NCBI GenBank assembly: GCA_024234635.1
Contig: JACKNX010000009.1
Location: forward strand, 103,074 to 167,073
DNA from: Pseudomonadales bacterium
GTDB lineage: Bacteria; Pseudomonadota; Gammaproteobacteria; Pseudomonadales; Azotimanducaceae
Reading direction: 5' to 3'
Length of the DNA stretch: 64,000 bases
Under the pieces are notes generated by a model that saw nothing but the letters and a program-made list of their open reading frames with translations, did no database searches and had not been told where the DNA came from. This document shows, piece by piece, positions 26,104 to 35,594 of the stretch; position 1 is the stretch's first letter, and each line of letters opens with the position of its first letter. The position numbers were made by a program, and so were the translations under genes.

Positions 26104-27119
26104 TGACACGGGCAATCACCTGCTGCTTGCTGACACTGGGGTTGCTCGGCGGCTGCGCACATGTACCGCCGGCGGCCGACGTCGCCATTCCGTCTATCGG
26201 CCAGCCCATCGGACAGACCGGCTTCTTTACGCTGGTGCAAGCCAGCGAAGCGATCACGCTACGGGAAATGACCCGCCGGTTACTCGGTGAGGAAGATCTC
26301 GCGGAGCTCGTCGCCCGCGCCAATGCCCTGCCCGTCGACACAATCGTCGCCAGCGGGCAGATCATCGCCCTGCCGAGAAAACCCATTCATTCGTCGGGCA
26401 TATCACCCCACGGCATCCAGACCGTGCAGATTCTCTGTTATCACCGCTTTTCCCTGCGAGCGTCATCGGAGCCGATGACCGTCTCAGCCGCCGATTTCGA
26501 GGCCCAGATGGCCTATCTCGTGAACAATGGTTATCGGGTCATCCGCCTCGCGGAGCTCGCGGGCTTCATGGAAGGCGGGACGCTCTTCCCGGAACGGCTG
26601 GTTGTCATAACCATCGATGACGGCTTTGCATCGGTAGCTGAGGTTGCCGCTCCCATACTTGCGAAATACGGTCTGCCGGCGACGCTGTTCGTCTACCCGG
26701 AATTCATCGGTGGCGGTCTGGCGCTCAGCTGGGATGCGCTGAAGGCGCTGGCGGACAGCGGACTGTTCGACGTGCAGTCCCACTCCACCAGCCACACCAG
26801 CCATGCCCGGCGCCCCCAGGAGAGCGACGAAGCGTATCGCCAACGGCTGGACCGGGAAATCGACACCGCCAGCCGCAGCCTCGCCGGGCATCTTGGACGG
26901 GCGCCATCCGTCTATGCCTATCCGTACGGTGACACCAGCACGGATACCATCCACGCCCTGCAGGCACGCCAATACCGCTTCGGGGTCACGGTGCGGCGCG
27001 GTGGAACAGCCGCGTTCAGCCATCCGTTCACGCTGCGTCGCACCATGATCTACGGACACGACTCGCTCGCGCAGTTCGCCCGCAAACTGGTCACGCGCCA
27101 GCCGCTGCCCCGGGGATGA
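26103..27119 (+). CDS. Polysaccharide deacetylase lipoprotein with LysM-like domain
   Basis: 338 residues; the ATG at 26103 shares its A with the kinase stop (TGATG). The signal peptide ends in LLGGC (Cys18). A LysM-like segment (about 52-91) precedes a NodB-type domain. That domain has TIDDGF (Asp172, Asp173), the metal-binding HSTSH (His227, His231) and YPYGD. Such enzymes remove N-acetyl groups from polysaccharides at the envelope, such as biofilm glucosamine polymers or peptidoglycan. Its place in the peptide cluster suggests matrix or wall remodelling. Confidence 0.88.
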   Translation: MTRAITCCLLTLGLLGGCAHVPPAADVAIPSIGQPIGQTGFFTLVQASEAITLREMTRRLLGEEDLAELVARANALPVDTIVASGQIIALPRKPIHSSGISPHGIQTVQILCYHRFSLRASSEPMTVSAADFEAQMAYLVNNGYRVIRLAELAGFMEGGTLFPERLVVITIDDGFASVAEVAAPILAKYGLPATLFVYPEFIGGGLALSWDALKALADSGLFDVQSHSTSHTSHARRPQESDEAYRQRLDREIDTASRSLAGHLGRAPSVYAYPYGDTSTDTIHALQARQYRFGVTVRRGGTAAFSHPFTLRRTMIYGHDSLAQFARKLVTRQPLPRG

Positions 27120-27925
27120 AGCCGGCAGCATCACTGGCGCTGGTACTGCTTGCGGGTTGCCAGGCGGCGCCACGACCCGACCACGCTGACAGGGACCCGC
27201 ACGTTGTTGAATTCGTCGAAAGGCAATCGGTTCTGGCGCGCCGACAGCAGCGCGATGGCGACTTCGCCGCCGCCATCGCAACGTGGGAGGCGGTGCGACT
27301 CGTCGCACCTGACGATGACCGGGTCGGCCGGCTGCACCAGTTGCAGACGCTGCGGCGACTGCGTATCGCCGGGCTGGAGGCGCAACTCAGGGCCACCAGC
27401 AGCGCGGCGCGGCGGCGCGCGATCTGTCTCGACATCCTGGCGCTGGAGGGCGGCCATCAAGGCGCCATCGACATTCTGCGCGCACAGGAACTGAGAGACG
27501 CGCTGCACAATGCCGCGCCCGTGCCGGACAAACCGCCTTACCGGCCCGCAACCGCTCACTCCGGGACACACGCACAGAAGCACGCCGAGCAACCGGTCAT
27601 GCCTCCGAGGTCAGCACCGACGCCGGACGATGCCTCCCTGCTCGTTGCCATCGACCGCGCCCTGCACAAGGAGGATCTGACAACGGCCTACGCCCTGTTC
27701 GCGCGCGGCGCACACGCGCTTGCCGTCAACGGGCGCACGGTTCTCGATCGCCTGGGTACCGCGTTGCACGCGCACGGTCGCTCGCTGCTGCGTGTCGATC
27801 TCGACCAGGGAATCGTCTGGCTGCGTCGCGCCATCGAGGTCCTGCCAGACAATGCGCGCGCGGAGTCCGACCTTCGTGCCGCGCTGCGTATGCAGAAGAA
27901 CCTGAAACGCATCCGGCGTGGGTGA
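27116..27925 (+). CDS. TPR-type lipoprotein
   Basis: 269 residues. The signal peptide ends in LLAGC. The mature part is helical and alanine-rich with TPR-like repeats at both ends (RQQRDGDFAAAIATWEAVRLVAPDD; VDLDQGIVWLRRAIEVLPDNARAESDLRAAL), with a Pro-rich linker between. The start overlaps the deacetylase stop by four bases. It is the last gene of the plus-strand operon and converges on the LysM-TPR lipoprotein gene. It is probably an accessory or scaffold protein of the envelope system. Confidence 0.75.
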   Translation: MKPAASLALVLLAGCQAAPRPDHADRDPHVVEFVERQSVLARRQQRDGDFAAAIATWEAVRLVAPDDDRVGRLHQLQTLRRLRIAGLEAQLRATSSAARRRAICLDILALEGGHQGAIDILRAQELRDALHNAAPVPDKPPYRPATAHSGTHAQKHAEQPVMPPRSAPTPDDASLLVAIDRALHKEDLTTAYALFARGAHALAVNGRTVLDRLGTALHAHGRSLLRVDLDQGIVWLRRAIEVLPDNARAESDLRAALRMQKNLKRIRRG

Positions 27926-28105
27926 GCGCCGGCGGACAGCAGGCCGGGTGAGACGGAACGCGGCGCGGTCCAATGGCCTGTGGACAGGCATACAGATGCA
28001 TGCAGCCTGCTGCCAGCGCCGGATTCTCGCCAAGCTGTGTACAGGCAAAGGACACGCAGCGGTGCTCGACACGCTGCGCAGACAACCCGGCGCGTTGCAC
28101 CGATG

Positions 28106-29065
28106 TCAGCGGTTCTGGTAAAGCTCCTGCAGTTTCGCTTTCAGCTCTTCGGCGCGCACCTTGTACACCTGTGCGTTCGTATGCCCGGGATCGATCGCCA
28201 GCACCGCGTTCGCGTGCTGGATGGTGGCATCCAGATCCTGGCGCGAAAACGCCGCCACTGCCTCACGGTAGCGCGCCTCCACCACACGGGGCGACAACGC
28301 CGCCAGCCGAGCGCGAGCCACATCGTTGTCCGGCTCCAGTTCACTGGCCTCCAGGGCCAGCGCATACGCACCCTGAAGGTCACCCTCCGCCTCACGGCTT
28401 TCGCTCGCCGCAAGTTTCGCCGCCGCCTGGCCATCGGCGGCTGCTGTCCGGTCGCGCGGTTGTGCAACGGTTGCCGACGGCGGTTGCGTGTCGCCGTCGA
28501 CCACCGCATCCGCCGCTTCCCGACGTTGCGCGAAGACTGCTGCCGCCCGTTCCGTGGCGGGAATACGGATCTGCTGTCCCGTTCTCACCTGCGCCGGTCT
28601 GTCCAGATCGTTGTAGCGGGCCAGCGCGAAGAACTCGAGCGCATCCCCCAGGTACTTCTGCGCGATGCTCGAGAGCGATTCTCCTTCCGCCAGCGTGACG
28701 GCAAAGGCCTCCTGGGGAAAATAGTCCGCTATCGGCGTTTCGATCTGCCGGATCAATTGGTCGGCGATGCGACTGTCAGGCACGTTCTCCCGGTACGCCC
28801 TGAGCAGGTCCAGTGCTTCCGCTGAACGGCCTTCCTGCAGATGTTCGAGCGCGAGGCGCAGGCGCTCCCGGTTGTTGAGCGTCAGCACCGGCGCTGGCTC
28901 AGGATCCGGTTCGGCAACAGGCGCAACCTCGGGTTCCGGGATTTCCTCTACCGTTGCGGTCTGACAACCCGCCGACAGCAGGATGACAGGCAGCAGGGCA
29001 AACAGCAGGGAAAGCGGCAGTGATCCGCAGGTCACGGCGCGGACACGGGTAGGCAGTTCGGTCAC
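28106..29065 (-). CDS. LysM and TPR lipoprotein
   Basis: 319 residues. A lipoprotein signal with LLSAGC is followed by a Pro/Glu linker. An N-terminal TPR-like helix pair comes next, then a LysM domain (FAVTLAEGESLSSIAQKYLGDALEFFALARYN to IRIPAT) and C-terminal TPR repeats (AVAAFSRQDLDATIQHANAVLAIDPGHTNAQ). It should bind peptidoglycan and dock partners in the periplasm. It is the last of seven closely spaced minus-strand genes; its start overlaps the sigma-54 activator stop by four bases. Confidence 0.85.
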   Translation of the reverse strand: MTELPTRVRAVTCGSLPLSLLFALLPVILLSAGCQTATVEEIPEPEVAPVAEPDPEPAPVLTLNNRERLRLALEHLQEGRSAEALDLLRAYRENVPDSRIADQLIRQIETPIADYFPQEAFAVTLAEGESLSSIAQKYLGDALEFFALARYNDLDRPAQVRTGQQIRIPATERAAAVFAQRREAADAVVDGDTQPPSATVAQPRDRTAAADGQAAAKLAASESREAEGDLQGAYALALEASELEPDNDVARARLAALSPRVVEARYREAVAAFSRQDLDATIQHANAVLAIDPGHTNAQVYKVRAEELKAKLQELYQNR

Positions 29066-30312
29066 TTGGATGCTCCTGGTCGAAAGGCTTTGGATTGCAG
29101 TCCGTGTTTCTTGAGCAGCGTCTGAAGATAGGAACGGTTCATCGCCAGCTTCTGCGCCAGGTCCACGACGCGGCCGCCCGTGGCGCGCAGCCCGGCCTCG
29201 AGAAAGCGCCGCTCGGCGGTATCGCTTGCGATGCGTTTGACCTCGGCCAGGTTGTCAGCGGTCGGGCGCACCGCAGCAGCTACATCGGCGCCAGGGGTGG
29301 TCATCCGGTCCCGCACCGACGGGGGAAGATGCGCCACGTCCGCCACCCCGTCAGCCAGACAGGCAACACGGAAGATGAGGTTCCGCAGCTCGCGGATATT
29401 GCCCGGGTAGTCGTACCGGTTCAGCAACTGCACCAGTTCCCCCGACAGTCGAACAGGCTGGCGGCCGAGTTCCCGCGCCGCATCCGCGCCAAAATAGTCG
29501 CACAGCAGGGGAATCTCGTCCCGCCGCTCGCGGAGCGGCGGCAACGTGGCATGCAGTACGCTGAGCCGGTAGTAGAGATCTTCGCGGAACGTCCCCTCCC
29601 GCGTCATCGCTTCCAGATCACGATTCGTGGCGGCGACAACGCGGGTATCCACCTGAATGGGTGCATCCGACCCTACCCGCTGAATTTCGTGGGCCTGCAG
29701 AACCCGCAACAGTTTCACCTGCCCCTGCATGGGAAGTTCGCCCACTTCATCAAGGAAGATCGTCCCGCCGTCGGCAGCTTCGAAACGCCCCTTGCGATCA
29801 CTTGTCGCGCCGGTGAACGCACCCTTGCGGTGGCCGAACAGTTCGGACTCTATGAGGTTTTCAGGGATGGCACCGCAGTTGATGGAGATGAAAGGCTGGT
29901 CCGCGCGCTGGCTGTTGGCATGAATCACTTTCGCAAACAGCTCCTTGCCGGTTCCACTCTCGCCGTCGATGAGTATCGGCAGGTTGGTGGGTGCGGCACG
30001 GCGCACTATCTCCAGGGCATCAAGCAGGGCCGGGCTGTCGCCGAGCACGCCTTCGAAGCCGAGATCGGCGCTACGGACAGGCACGGATGGCTTCCCTCCT
30101 TCAGGGGGAAGCGCCTTCAGACCGGACAGTCGCTGTGCGTGCGACTGCACGAGAATGACATCGCGAAGTGCATTGAAGTCACCCAGAAGCTGGTCGATGT
30201 CGGCTTTTTCGAGGCGGCTGGCAAGACGCAACCGGGAACGGATGAGTTCGATGCGCTCCACGAGTCGCGCGGGTTCACCGGGCTCAATGTCGCTGAACTG
30301 GAATCGGCTCAT
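29062..30312 (-). CDS. Sigma-54-dependent transcriptional activator
   Basis: 416 residues. An N-terminal ~80-residue helical segment, not a receiver domain, precedes an AAA+ domain. That domain has Walker A GESGTGKE (117-124), the sigma-54-contacting GAFTGA loop (164-169), Walker B TIFLDEVGEL and the R-finger region. A Fis-type helix-turn-helix closes it (about 380-405). No phosphorylation site of the NtrC type is visible, so control may be through the helical N-terminus. It is the only such activator in the window and the best candidate to drive the two sigma-54 peptide promoters. It overlaps the exporter gene by four bases. Confidence 0.93.
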   Translation of the reverse strand: MSRFQFSDIEPGEPARLVERIELIRSRLRLASRLEKADIDQLLGDFNALRDVILVQSHAQRLSGLKALPPEGGKPSVPVRSADLGFEGVLGDSPALLDALEIVRRAAPTNLPILIDGESGTGKELFAKVIHANSQRADQPFISINCGAIPENLIESELFGHRKGAFTGATSDRKGRFEAADGGTIFLDEVGELPMQGQVKLLRVLQAHEIQRVGSDAPIQVDTRVVAATNRDLEAMTREGTFREDLYYRLSVLHATLPPLRERRDEIPLLCDYFGADAARELGRQPVRLSGELVQLLNRYDYPGNIRELRNLIFRVACLADGVADVAHLPPSVRDRMTTPGADVAAAVRPTADNLAEVKRIASDTAERRFLEAGLRATGGRVVDLAQKLAMNRSYLQTLLKKHGLQSKAFRPGASK

Positions 30313-33300
30313 GCCGCGGCTCCCATCTGCTTCTGTACAAGCTGGTGGTACATGCCCCTGCGCGCCAGCAACTCCTGGTGCGTGCCCGACTCCGTGATGG
30401 CGCCGTTGTAGAGGACGATGATCCGATCCGCCCTGAGGATGGTGCTCATCCGGTGCGCTATCACCAACGCCGTGCGGCCTTCGAGGATGCCCTCCATGCG
30501 GCTGAGGATGTTGCTTTCCGATTCCGTGTCCAGCGCTGAGGTGGCTTCGTCGAATACCAGCAGGCCGGGTGACCGGTAGAGCGTACGGGCAATACAGATG
30601 CGCTGGATCTGCCCGCCCGACAGGCCGACACCGCGCTCGCCGACCCGGTTTTCGTAACCGAGCGGCAGATTGCTGACGAAGTCGTGGGCGTCTGCAAGTC
30701 TTGCCGCTTCGACGATGCGTCGGCGATCCGGCTCCTCGTCGCCAATGGCGATGTTCTCCGCGATCGTGCCCTGGAACAGCAGGTTGGTTTGCATGACGTA
30801 ACCAATCTGCGCCCGGTAGCGGTTCAGCTCGAGCAGTTCGAGATCGTACCCATCCACGACAATGCGACCTTCCGTGGGCTGATAGAAACCCATCAGCAGT
30901 TTTGCCAGCGTGGACTTACCGGAACCGCTCTGCCCTACCACGGCAACCATTTCGCCGGGCCTGATCCGCAGGCTCACATCCTTGAGCACGTAGGGACTGG
31001 CCTCGTCGCCATAACGGAAATAGACGTTTTCGAAGCGGATATCGCCCTTGAGTTCCGGCAGCACCACCCTGGACTGCAGATCCTCACTGCGCTGCTCCGG
31101 TTCGATGTCCAGCACGTCGGCAAGACGTTCCATCGCCACACCAGCGGCGTGAAGCTCATCCCACAGGCTGACAAGTCCAAGCAACGGCGTCATGACCGAG
31201 CTGGAGAGCATGTTGAACGCAATGAGCTGACCTACGCTCATCTCCTGCGCAATCACCATCGTCGCGCCAACGTACAGCACCGTCGCCGTGGCGACGATGT
31301 TGAGCGCCTGGCTGCCAACGCCAACCAGCAGATGAAAGCCCTGGGCGGAGTATTGGACATTCAGCGCATGCGCGTACTTTTTCTCCCATTTCAGGCGCGC
31401 CTGCCTCTCGATGCCCATGCCCTTGATGGGCTCCGCCGCATTTACCGTTTCCATCAGTACCGCTTCGGCATCCGTGGAGGCCTCGAAGGTACGCCGACCG
31501 TAGTCCTTCATGCGCGGCGTGATCGCCAGCGTCAGAAGAAAGAGCGGCACAATCAGTGCAAGCAGCAGCAGGGTGAGCTTGACGTTGTAGAGGAACATCA
31601 CGCTGAGGTAGACGAACACCATCAGCACGTTCAGAACGGTGCCCACGGTCTGCCCCGTGAGAAACGCGCGTATCGTCTGGTTTTCCTGGAACCGAGCGAC
31701 GATGTCGCCGGTTCTGCGATTGGCGAAAAACGCAATCGGCAGCGCCAGCGTGTGGCGGAAAAAGCTCGACATCATCGCGAAATCCATGCTTCGCGTCATG
31801 AAGTTGGCCAGGTAGCCCCGCAGCAGCGTCGTGACCTGGGAGAACCCCTGCGCCATCAGGAGCCCGACGATCAGGTAGACCAGCAGATCAGCGTTTGCAT
31901 GCACGATGACGCGGTCGAACACGTTCTGTGTAATGACCGGCGGCGCCAGATTCAGTATCTGTATGACCAGTGCCGCCAGGAACATGTGGCCTATGGTGCG
32001 CTTGTGCGGTCTCAGGTAGTCGGCGAACCGCAGCCATGGCGATCGTCCCTTTACCGCCTGCGTGTCGATCGCTTCCGGCGAGAACAGCAGACAGGTGCCA
32101 GTCCAGCCTTTCTCGAACACGTCGATGGGCAGCTTGCGAAATCCAGGGCCAGGATCGGCAACCCAGACGTGCTCGTCGGAGATGCCGTACACCACGATGA
32201 AGTGATATCCCTCCCAGTGGGCAATGAGAGGGAATTCCAGTGTCTTCAATGCGCCGAGCGTGGCCTGCACGCCGCGGGTGGTGAAACCAAGCGACTCCGC
32301 AACCCTGGCGATACTCTCCAGCGTCGCCCCATCCTGCGAGACGTTGATCAGGTCGCGCAGTTTGCCGACCGTCGTGGTGATACCGTGATAGCGGCAGATC
32401 ATGGCCAGTGACGCCGCGCCGCAATCCATTTCCTCCGCCTGCTGTACCAGCGGAAAGCGCTTCAGAACCCGCTCGCCCGGGCGCTCCCGGGTCTGCAGAT
32501 CGAGTTTGAACAGTGGTGTACTGCGCACTTCCTCCAGCTTCTGCTGTCGCGCCAGTTCACGCTCGAGAAACTGCATGCGCTCTTCGAAAACTTCACGCAA
32601 CCGCCGATTCTGCTGCAGGATGACGCGGACGGTTTCCTCGGGCACGATCAGCAGCACGACACGCGTGGAAGCCACTGCCGAAACCAGATGTGGCTGTCGG
32701 AGCAGACAGGCCTTCTCGCCGAAAATCTCTCCCTGCTCCAGACGCGCCAGCTCGAACGAACGTGTGCCCTCCTCCCGTACCAGTTTCACCACGCCCTGAC
32801 GCACGACATACAGGCGGCGGTCATCCAGGCTGTCCTGGGAGACAAGCACCTCTCCCGCCGCCACGCTCTTGATACCTACGGTACCGACCAGCTCACGCAC
32901 CGTGTCACGCGACACTTTGTCACCGAGATCGAACAACTGGCTGACGACCCCACCCGTGGCACGAATCGCCGCATAGCTGGCCATGAACTCCTCAGCCTGC
33001 GGCCTGGCGTCCAGAATCGCCCGGAACGCCGCCGCCGGAATGAAGATGAGTTCGGTATCTCCGGAAGCGCGCAGGGAAAACTCATGCACGTAACGGCGAA
33101 GCGCGGCGAGCTCACACAACACGTCACCGGCTTTGCTGATGCCGATGCTGCGTTCCTTGCCGGACGTCGTGAGAAACACGCGCACTCTGCCGGAGCGTAC
33201 GATATAGAGACCCTGGGCTTCGGTACCGGCGACGGCAATTTCATCGCCGAGTGCATAGCGCTGCAATTGCGCGACAGCCGCCAGTGACGTCAGGTCCTCC

Positions 33301-33407
33301 TCCTTCAGCGCGGACAGAAACTCCACTGGCGGCAGTTTGTCGAGCATGGCGGACGGCTCAGGCTTCCACACCATAGGTGCGTGCAGCCGTTTCCAGCCAG
33401 CGATCAT
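30309..33407 (-). CDS. Peptidase-containing ABC exporter with two cyclic-nucleotide-binding domains
   Basis: 1032 residues. Two cNMP-binding-like domains (about 25-150 and 160-285) precede a C39 leader peptidase with Cys329 (EMDCGAASLAMI), His402 (YHFIVVYG) and Asp418 (VADPGPGF). Transmembrane helices (about 470-740) and an ATPase follow, with Walker A GQSGSGKST, LSGGQ and LLVFDEATSALD. It should cleave GG leaders and export the peptides. The start at 33407 has AGGA upstream but overlaps ppiC by 50 bases; starts at 33374 and 33347 are alternatives. HetC/SunT-like exporters with cNMP domains are known; the partner set here is unusual. Confidence 0.93.
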   Translation of the reverse strand: MIAGWKRLHAPMVWKPEPSAMLDKLPPVEFLSALKEEDLTSLAAVAQLQRYALGDEIAVAGTEAQGLYIVRSGRVRVFLTTSGKERSIGISKAGDVLCELAALRRYVHEFSLRASGDTELIFIPAAAFRAILDARPQAEEFMASYAAIRATGGVVSQLFDLGDKVSRDTVRELVGTVGIKSVAAGEVLVSQDSLDDRRLYVVRQGVVKLVREEGTRSFELARLEQGEIFGEKACLLRQPHLVSAVASTRVVLLIVPEETVRVILQQNRRLREVFEERMQFLERELARQQKLEEVRSTPLFKLDLQTRERPGERVLKRFPLVQQAEEMDCGAASLAMICRYHGITTTVGKLRDLINVSQDGATLESIARVAESLGFTTRGVQATLGALKTLEFPLIAHWEGYHFIVVYGISDEHVWVADPGPGFRKLPIDVFEKGWTGTCLLFSPEAIDTQAVKGRSPWLRFADYLRPHKRTIGHMFLAALVIQILNLAPPVITQNVFDRVIVHANADLLVYLIVGLLMAQGFSQVTTLLRGYLANFMTRSMDFAMMSSFFRHTLALPIAFFANRRTGDIVARFQENQTIRAFLTGQTVGTVLNVLMVFVYLSVMFLYNVKLTLLLLALIVPLFLLTLAITPRMKDYGRRTFEASTDAEAVLMETVNAAEPIKGMGIERQARLKWEKKYAHALNVQYSAQGFHLLVGVGSQALNIVATATVLYVGATMVIAQEMSVGQLIAFNMLSSSVMTPLLGLVSLWDELHAAGVAMERLADVLDIEPEQRSEDLQSRVVLPELKGDIRFENVYFRYGDEASPYVLKDVSLRIRPGEMVAVVGQSGSGKSTLAKLLMGFYQPTEGRIVVDGYDLELLELNRYRAQIGYVMQTNLLFQGTIAENIAIGDEEPDRRRIVEAARLADAHDFVSNLPLGYENRVGERGVGLSGGQIQRICIARTLYRSPGLLVFDEATSALDTESESNILSRMEGILEGRTALVIAHRMSTILRADRIIVLYNGAITESGTHQELLARRGMYHQLVQKQMGAAA

Positions 33408-34101
33408 GTAGCTGCTTCCTGATCAGCTCCGAGGTCGCCGGTTCCAGGCTTGCATCGTGACGCGCGAACACCGTATAGACCTCATAGAGTTCGTCGCCGG
33501 CATTGAACGGTCCCAGCGGCTCGCCAATGGGTGCGCTGAACATCCTCGCTTCGACTTCCGGCGACAACGCTCCCCGGTAGATGCGACCGATGCGTCCGCC
33601 TTCCGCCGCCGTTTCCGCCACCGACTGTTCGCGGGCGAGTTCCGCGAAACTCTCGGGTTCCTCCCTGAGCAACGCAAGGATCTCGCGTGCCTGGCTTTCC
33701 CTGGATACCGCGATATGTCCGATGTCGATCGCGTCGTAGCTTGGCTTGTTCAGGTTGAAGTATTCCCGAACGGCTTCCTCGCTTGCCACCTTCTCGTACA
33801 TCTTGGTGGCAAGTACCATGTCCTCGATGAACCGCTCGTAGTCAGCAAAGGCCACCTGCGCCTTGTCCAGGAATTCGCTGGCGTCCGCCGCCCGGAACAA
33901 TCCGTGCGCCCGCCTGTGATCGTCGGAAGCCGCCTGCATTTCCTCCAGAGTGGCCTGCACGCCCTCAGCCCGCGCTACTGCCGCGGCCAGTCGACACTTG
34001 ATCAGATCGCTGGCCACGCTATTGAAGCGCCCCGTCAGTTTCAACCAGCTGACGAACTCCTGGCTGGTCAGCGCACTGCCATTGACTTTTGCTATGTTCA
34101 T
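33358..34101 (-). CDS. PpiC-type peptidyl-prolyl isomerase without signal peptide
   Basis: 247 residues from the ATG at 34101, chosen for GAGGTGAGA directly upstream; a start at 34134 adds 11 residues. The N-terminal half is helical (SurA/PrsA-like). A parvulin PPIC domain lies at about 115-215 (IDIGHIAVSRESQAREILALL, SFAELAREQSVAETAAEGGRIGRIYRG). No export signal is visible, so it probably acts in the cytoplasm. It may hold the Pro-containing precursor (cores contain NP twice) for the exporter encoded directly downstream. Confidence 0.85.
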   Translation of the reverse strand: MNIAKVNGSALTSQEFVSWLKLTGRFNSVASDLIKCRLAAAVARAEGVQATLEEMQAASDDHRRAHGLFRAADASEFLDKAQVAFADYERFIEDMVLATKMYEKVASEEAVREYFNLNKPSYDAIDIGHIAVSRESQAREILALLREEPESFAELAREQSVAETAAEGGRIGRIYRGALSPEVEARMFSAPIGEPLGPFNAGDELYEVYTVFARHDASLEPATSELIRKQLHDRWLETAARTYGVEA

Positions 34102-34232
34102 TCTCACCTCTGTATCGTTTCTATCCGGTTTCACGCGCCTTACCTGGCATCAATCAGCAACCGTCACTGCCGCGAATGTCCGCAACGTCGGCAAGCCGGA
34201 TCGCTTCGCGGAGCGAGCCAATCCGGCATTTC

Positions 34233-35594
34233 CTAGTTGAATCGACGCAGCGGATCGAGCGCGAGGTCGATGACGCGTCGCTCACGCACGACAATTTCCG
34301 CCACGGCGCTCATGCCGTACCGCAGATTCGTGGGTCCATTGACGGTGTCCACGCTCTCGCGCTGCAACCGGATCTTTCCTTCGTATGCAGCCGGGCTGGA
34401 TTCCTTGGCATTGATGATCGTCGGCGAGATGTAATCGAGCCGACCATCGATCGAGCCGTAGTTCTGGTAGGGGAATGCGTTGAATTTCAGTTTGGCCGGC
34501 TGACCAACGGCGAGAAAACCGCGATCGCTCTCCGCGATCTGCACCTGGAGAACCATGCGTGAATCCGCTGGGGCGATACTCAGCAGTGGCTGATTGGCCT
34601 GGATCTTGTCGCCTTCCTGCGCATAGGGGACCTGAGTGACGACGCCGGAGATCGGGGCATAGATCTTGAGAAAATTGTTCTCGTCAAAATTCCGGAAACT
34701 CAGTCGTTCAGCCGACTCCGCGGCCAGCCTGGCGCTACGGAAACGAACCTCCACCTCTGCCTGCTCGCGCTCGATGTCCCGCAGGGAAGTTTCGAACTGG
34801 ATACGCGTATCCGCCAGTTCTTGCGCCATCTTCGCGGCGCTGTTGTCCGCCTGCGTAATGGCGTTGTTGAGTTCGTACTCGAGTGTTGTCAGGCGTGCCT
34901 GTGCGCTGCGTGTCCGCGCCTGCGCGTCCAGCGCCTCGTTGCGCTTGCGCTCCACCTGACTGCGGGATACGCCGCCGCCCCCTTCCATCGCGAACAGCCG
35001 CTCGAACTGCGCCGCTTCGTCTCGCGCCGTCGTTTCGTTCCGCTGTGCCTGCTCCACCTCCGCCCGTGCTTCCGCAAGCTTCGCCCGCTGTGCCTCCGCC
35101 AGTCGCAACATGCCGTCGGCGAGGAGCTTGTCGTATTCGCCCTGCAGGAAGTCGAGCTTGTTTTGCAGGCTTTCCGACTTACGTTGCATGAGCACTTTCT
35201 TGGCTGGAAAGGCCTCGTACTCCCTGCGCGTATCCTCCAGCCTGATCTGCGCTTCAATTGCCTTGCTGGCGGCATCGATGGCACCGCGCGCGTTGATGCG
35301 GGCGACGATGTCGCCCGCCCGGACCGGCGCGCCGACTGATACGTAGATGTCGACAAGCTCACCATCGATGGGCACGTAGACCCGGCGGATATCCTCTTCC
35401 GGCACCAGCGTCCCGGCCGCCGTGACGATCACATCCGCCTTGGCGACAAACGCCCAGATCATGACGGCGATGAACAGCACCGCAATCAGGTAGTTGGTCG
35501 CACGGATGAGCAGCGATGGCTCGGCGACGAGCACGGTGATCCCTTCGAGGGAATGATCACGCAATGCCTCCTCGAGGTTCAGCCGGTCGTTCAC
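34233..35594 (-). CDS. HlyD-family membrane fusion protein
   Basis: 453 residues. One N-terminal membrane helix (about 31-52, YLIAVLFIAVMIWAFVA), a lipoyl/biotinyl half-motif (GELVDIYVSVGAPVRAGDIVARI), a long coiled coil (about 110-300), the second half (KIYAPISGVVTQVPYAQEGDKI) and a C-terminal beta domain. It bridges the inner-membrane ABC exporter to the outer-membrane channel. The start overlaps the FHA gene stop by four bases. Confidence 0.93.
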   Translation of the reverse strand: MNDRLNLEEALRDHSLEGITVLVAEPSLLIRATNYLIAVLFIAVMIWAFVAKADVIVTAAGTLVPEEDIRRVYVPIDGELVDIYVSVGAPVRAGDIVARINARGAIDAASKAIEAQIRLEDTRREYEAFPAKKVLMQRKSESLQNKLDFLQGEYDKLLADGMLRLAEAQRAKLAEARAEVEQAQRNETTARDEAAQFERLFAMEGGGGVSRSQVERKRNEALDAQARTRSAQARLTTLEYELNNAITQADNSAAKMAQELADTRIQFETSLRDIEREQAEVEVRFRSARLAAESAERLSFRNFDENNFLKIYAPISGVVTQVPYAQEGDKIQANQPLLSIAPADSRMVLQVQIAESDRGFLAVGQPAKLKFNAFPYQNYGSIDGRLDYISPTIINAKESSPAAYEGKIRLQRESVDTVNGPTNLRYGMSAVAEIVVRERRVIDLALDPLRRFN

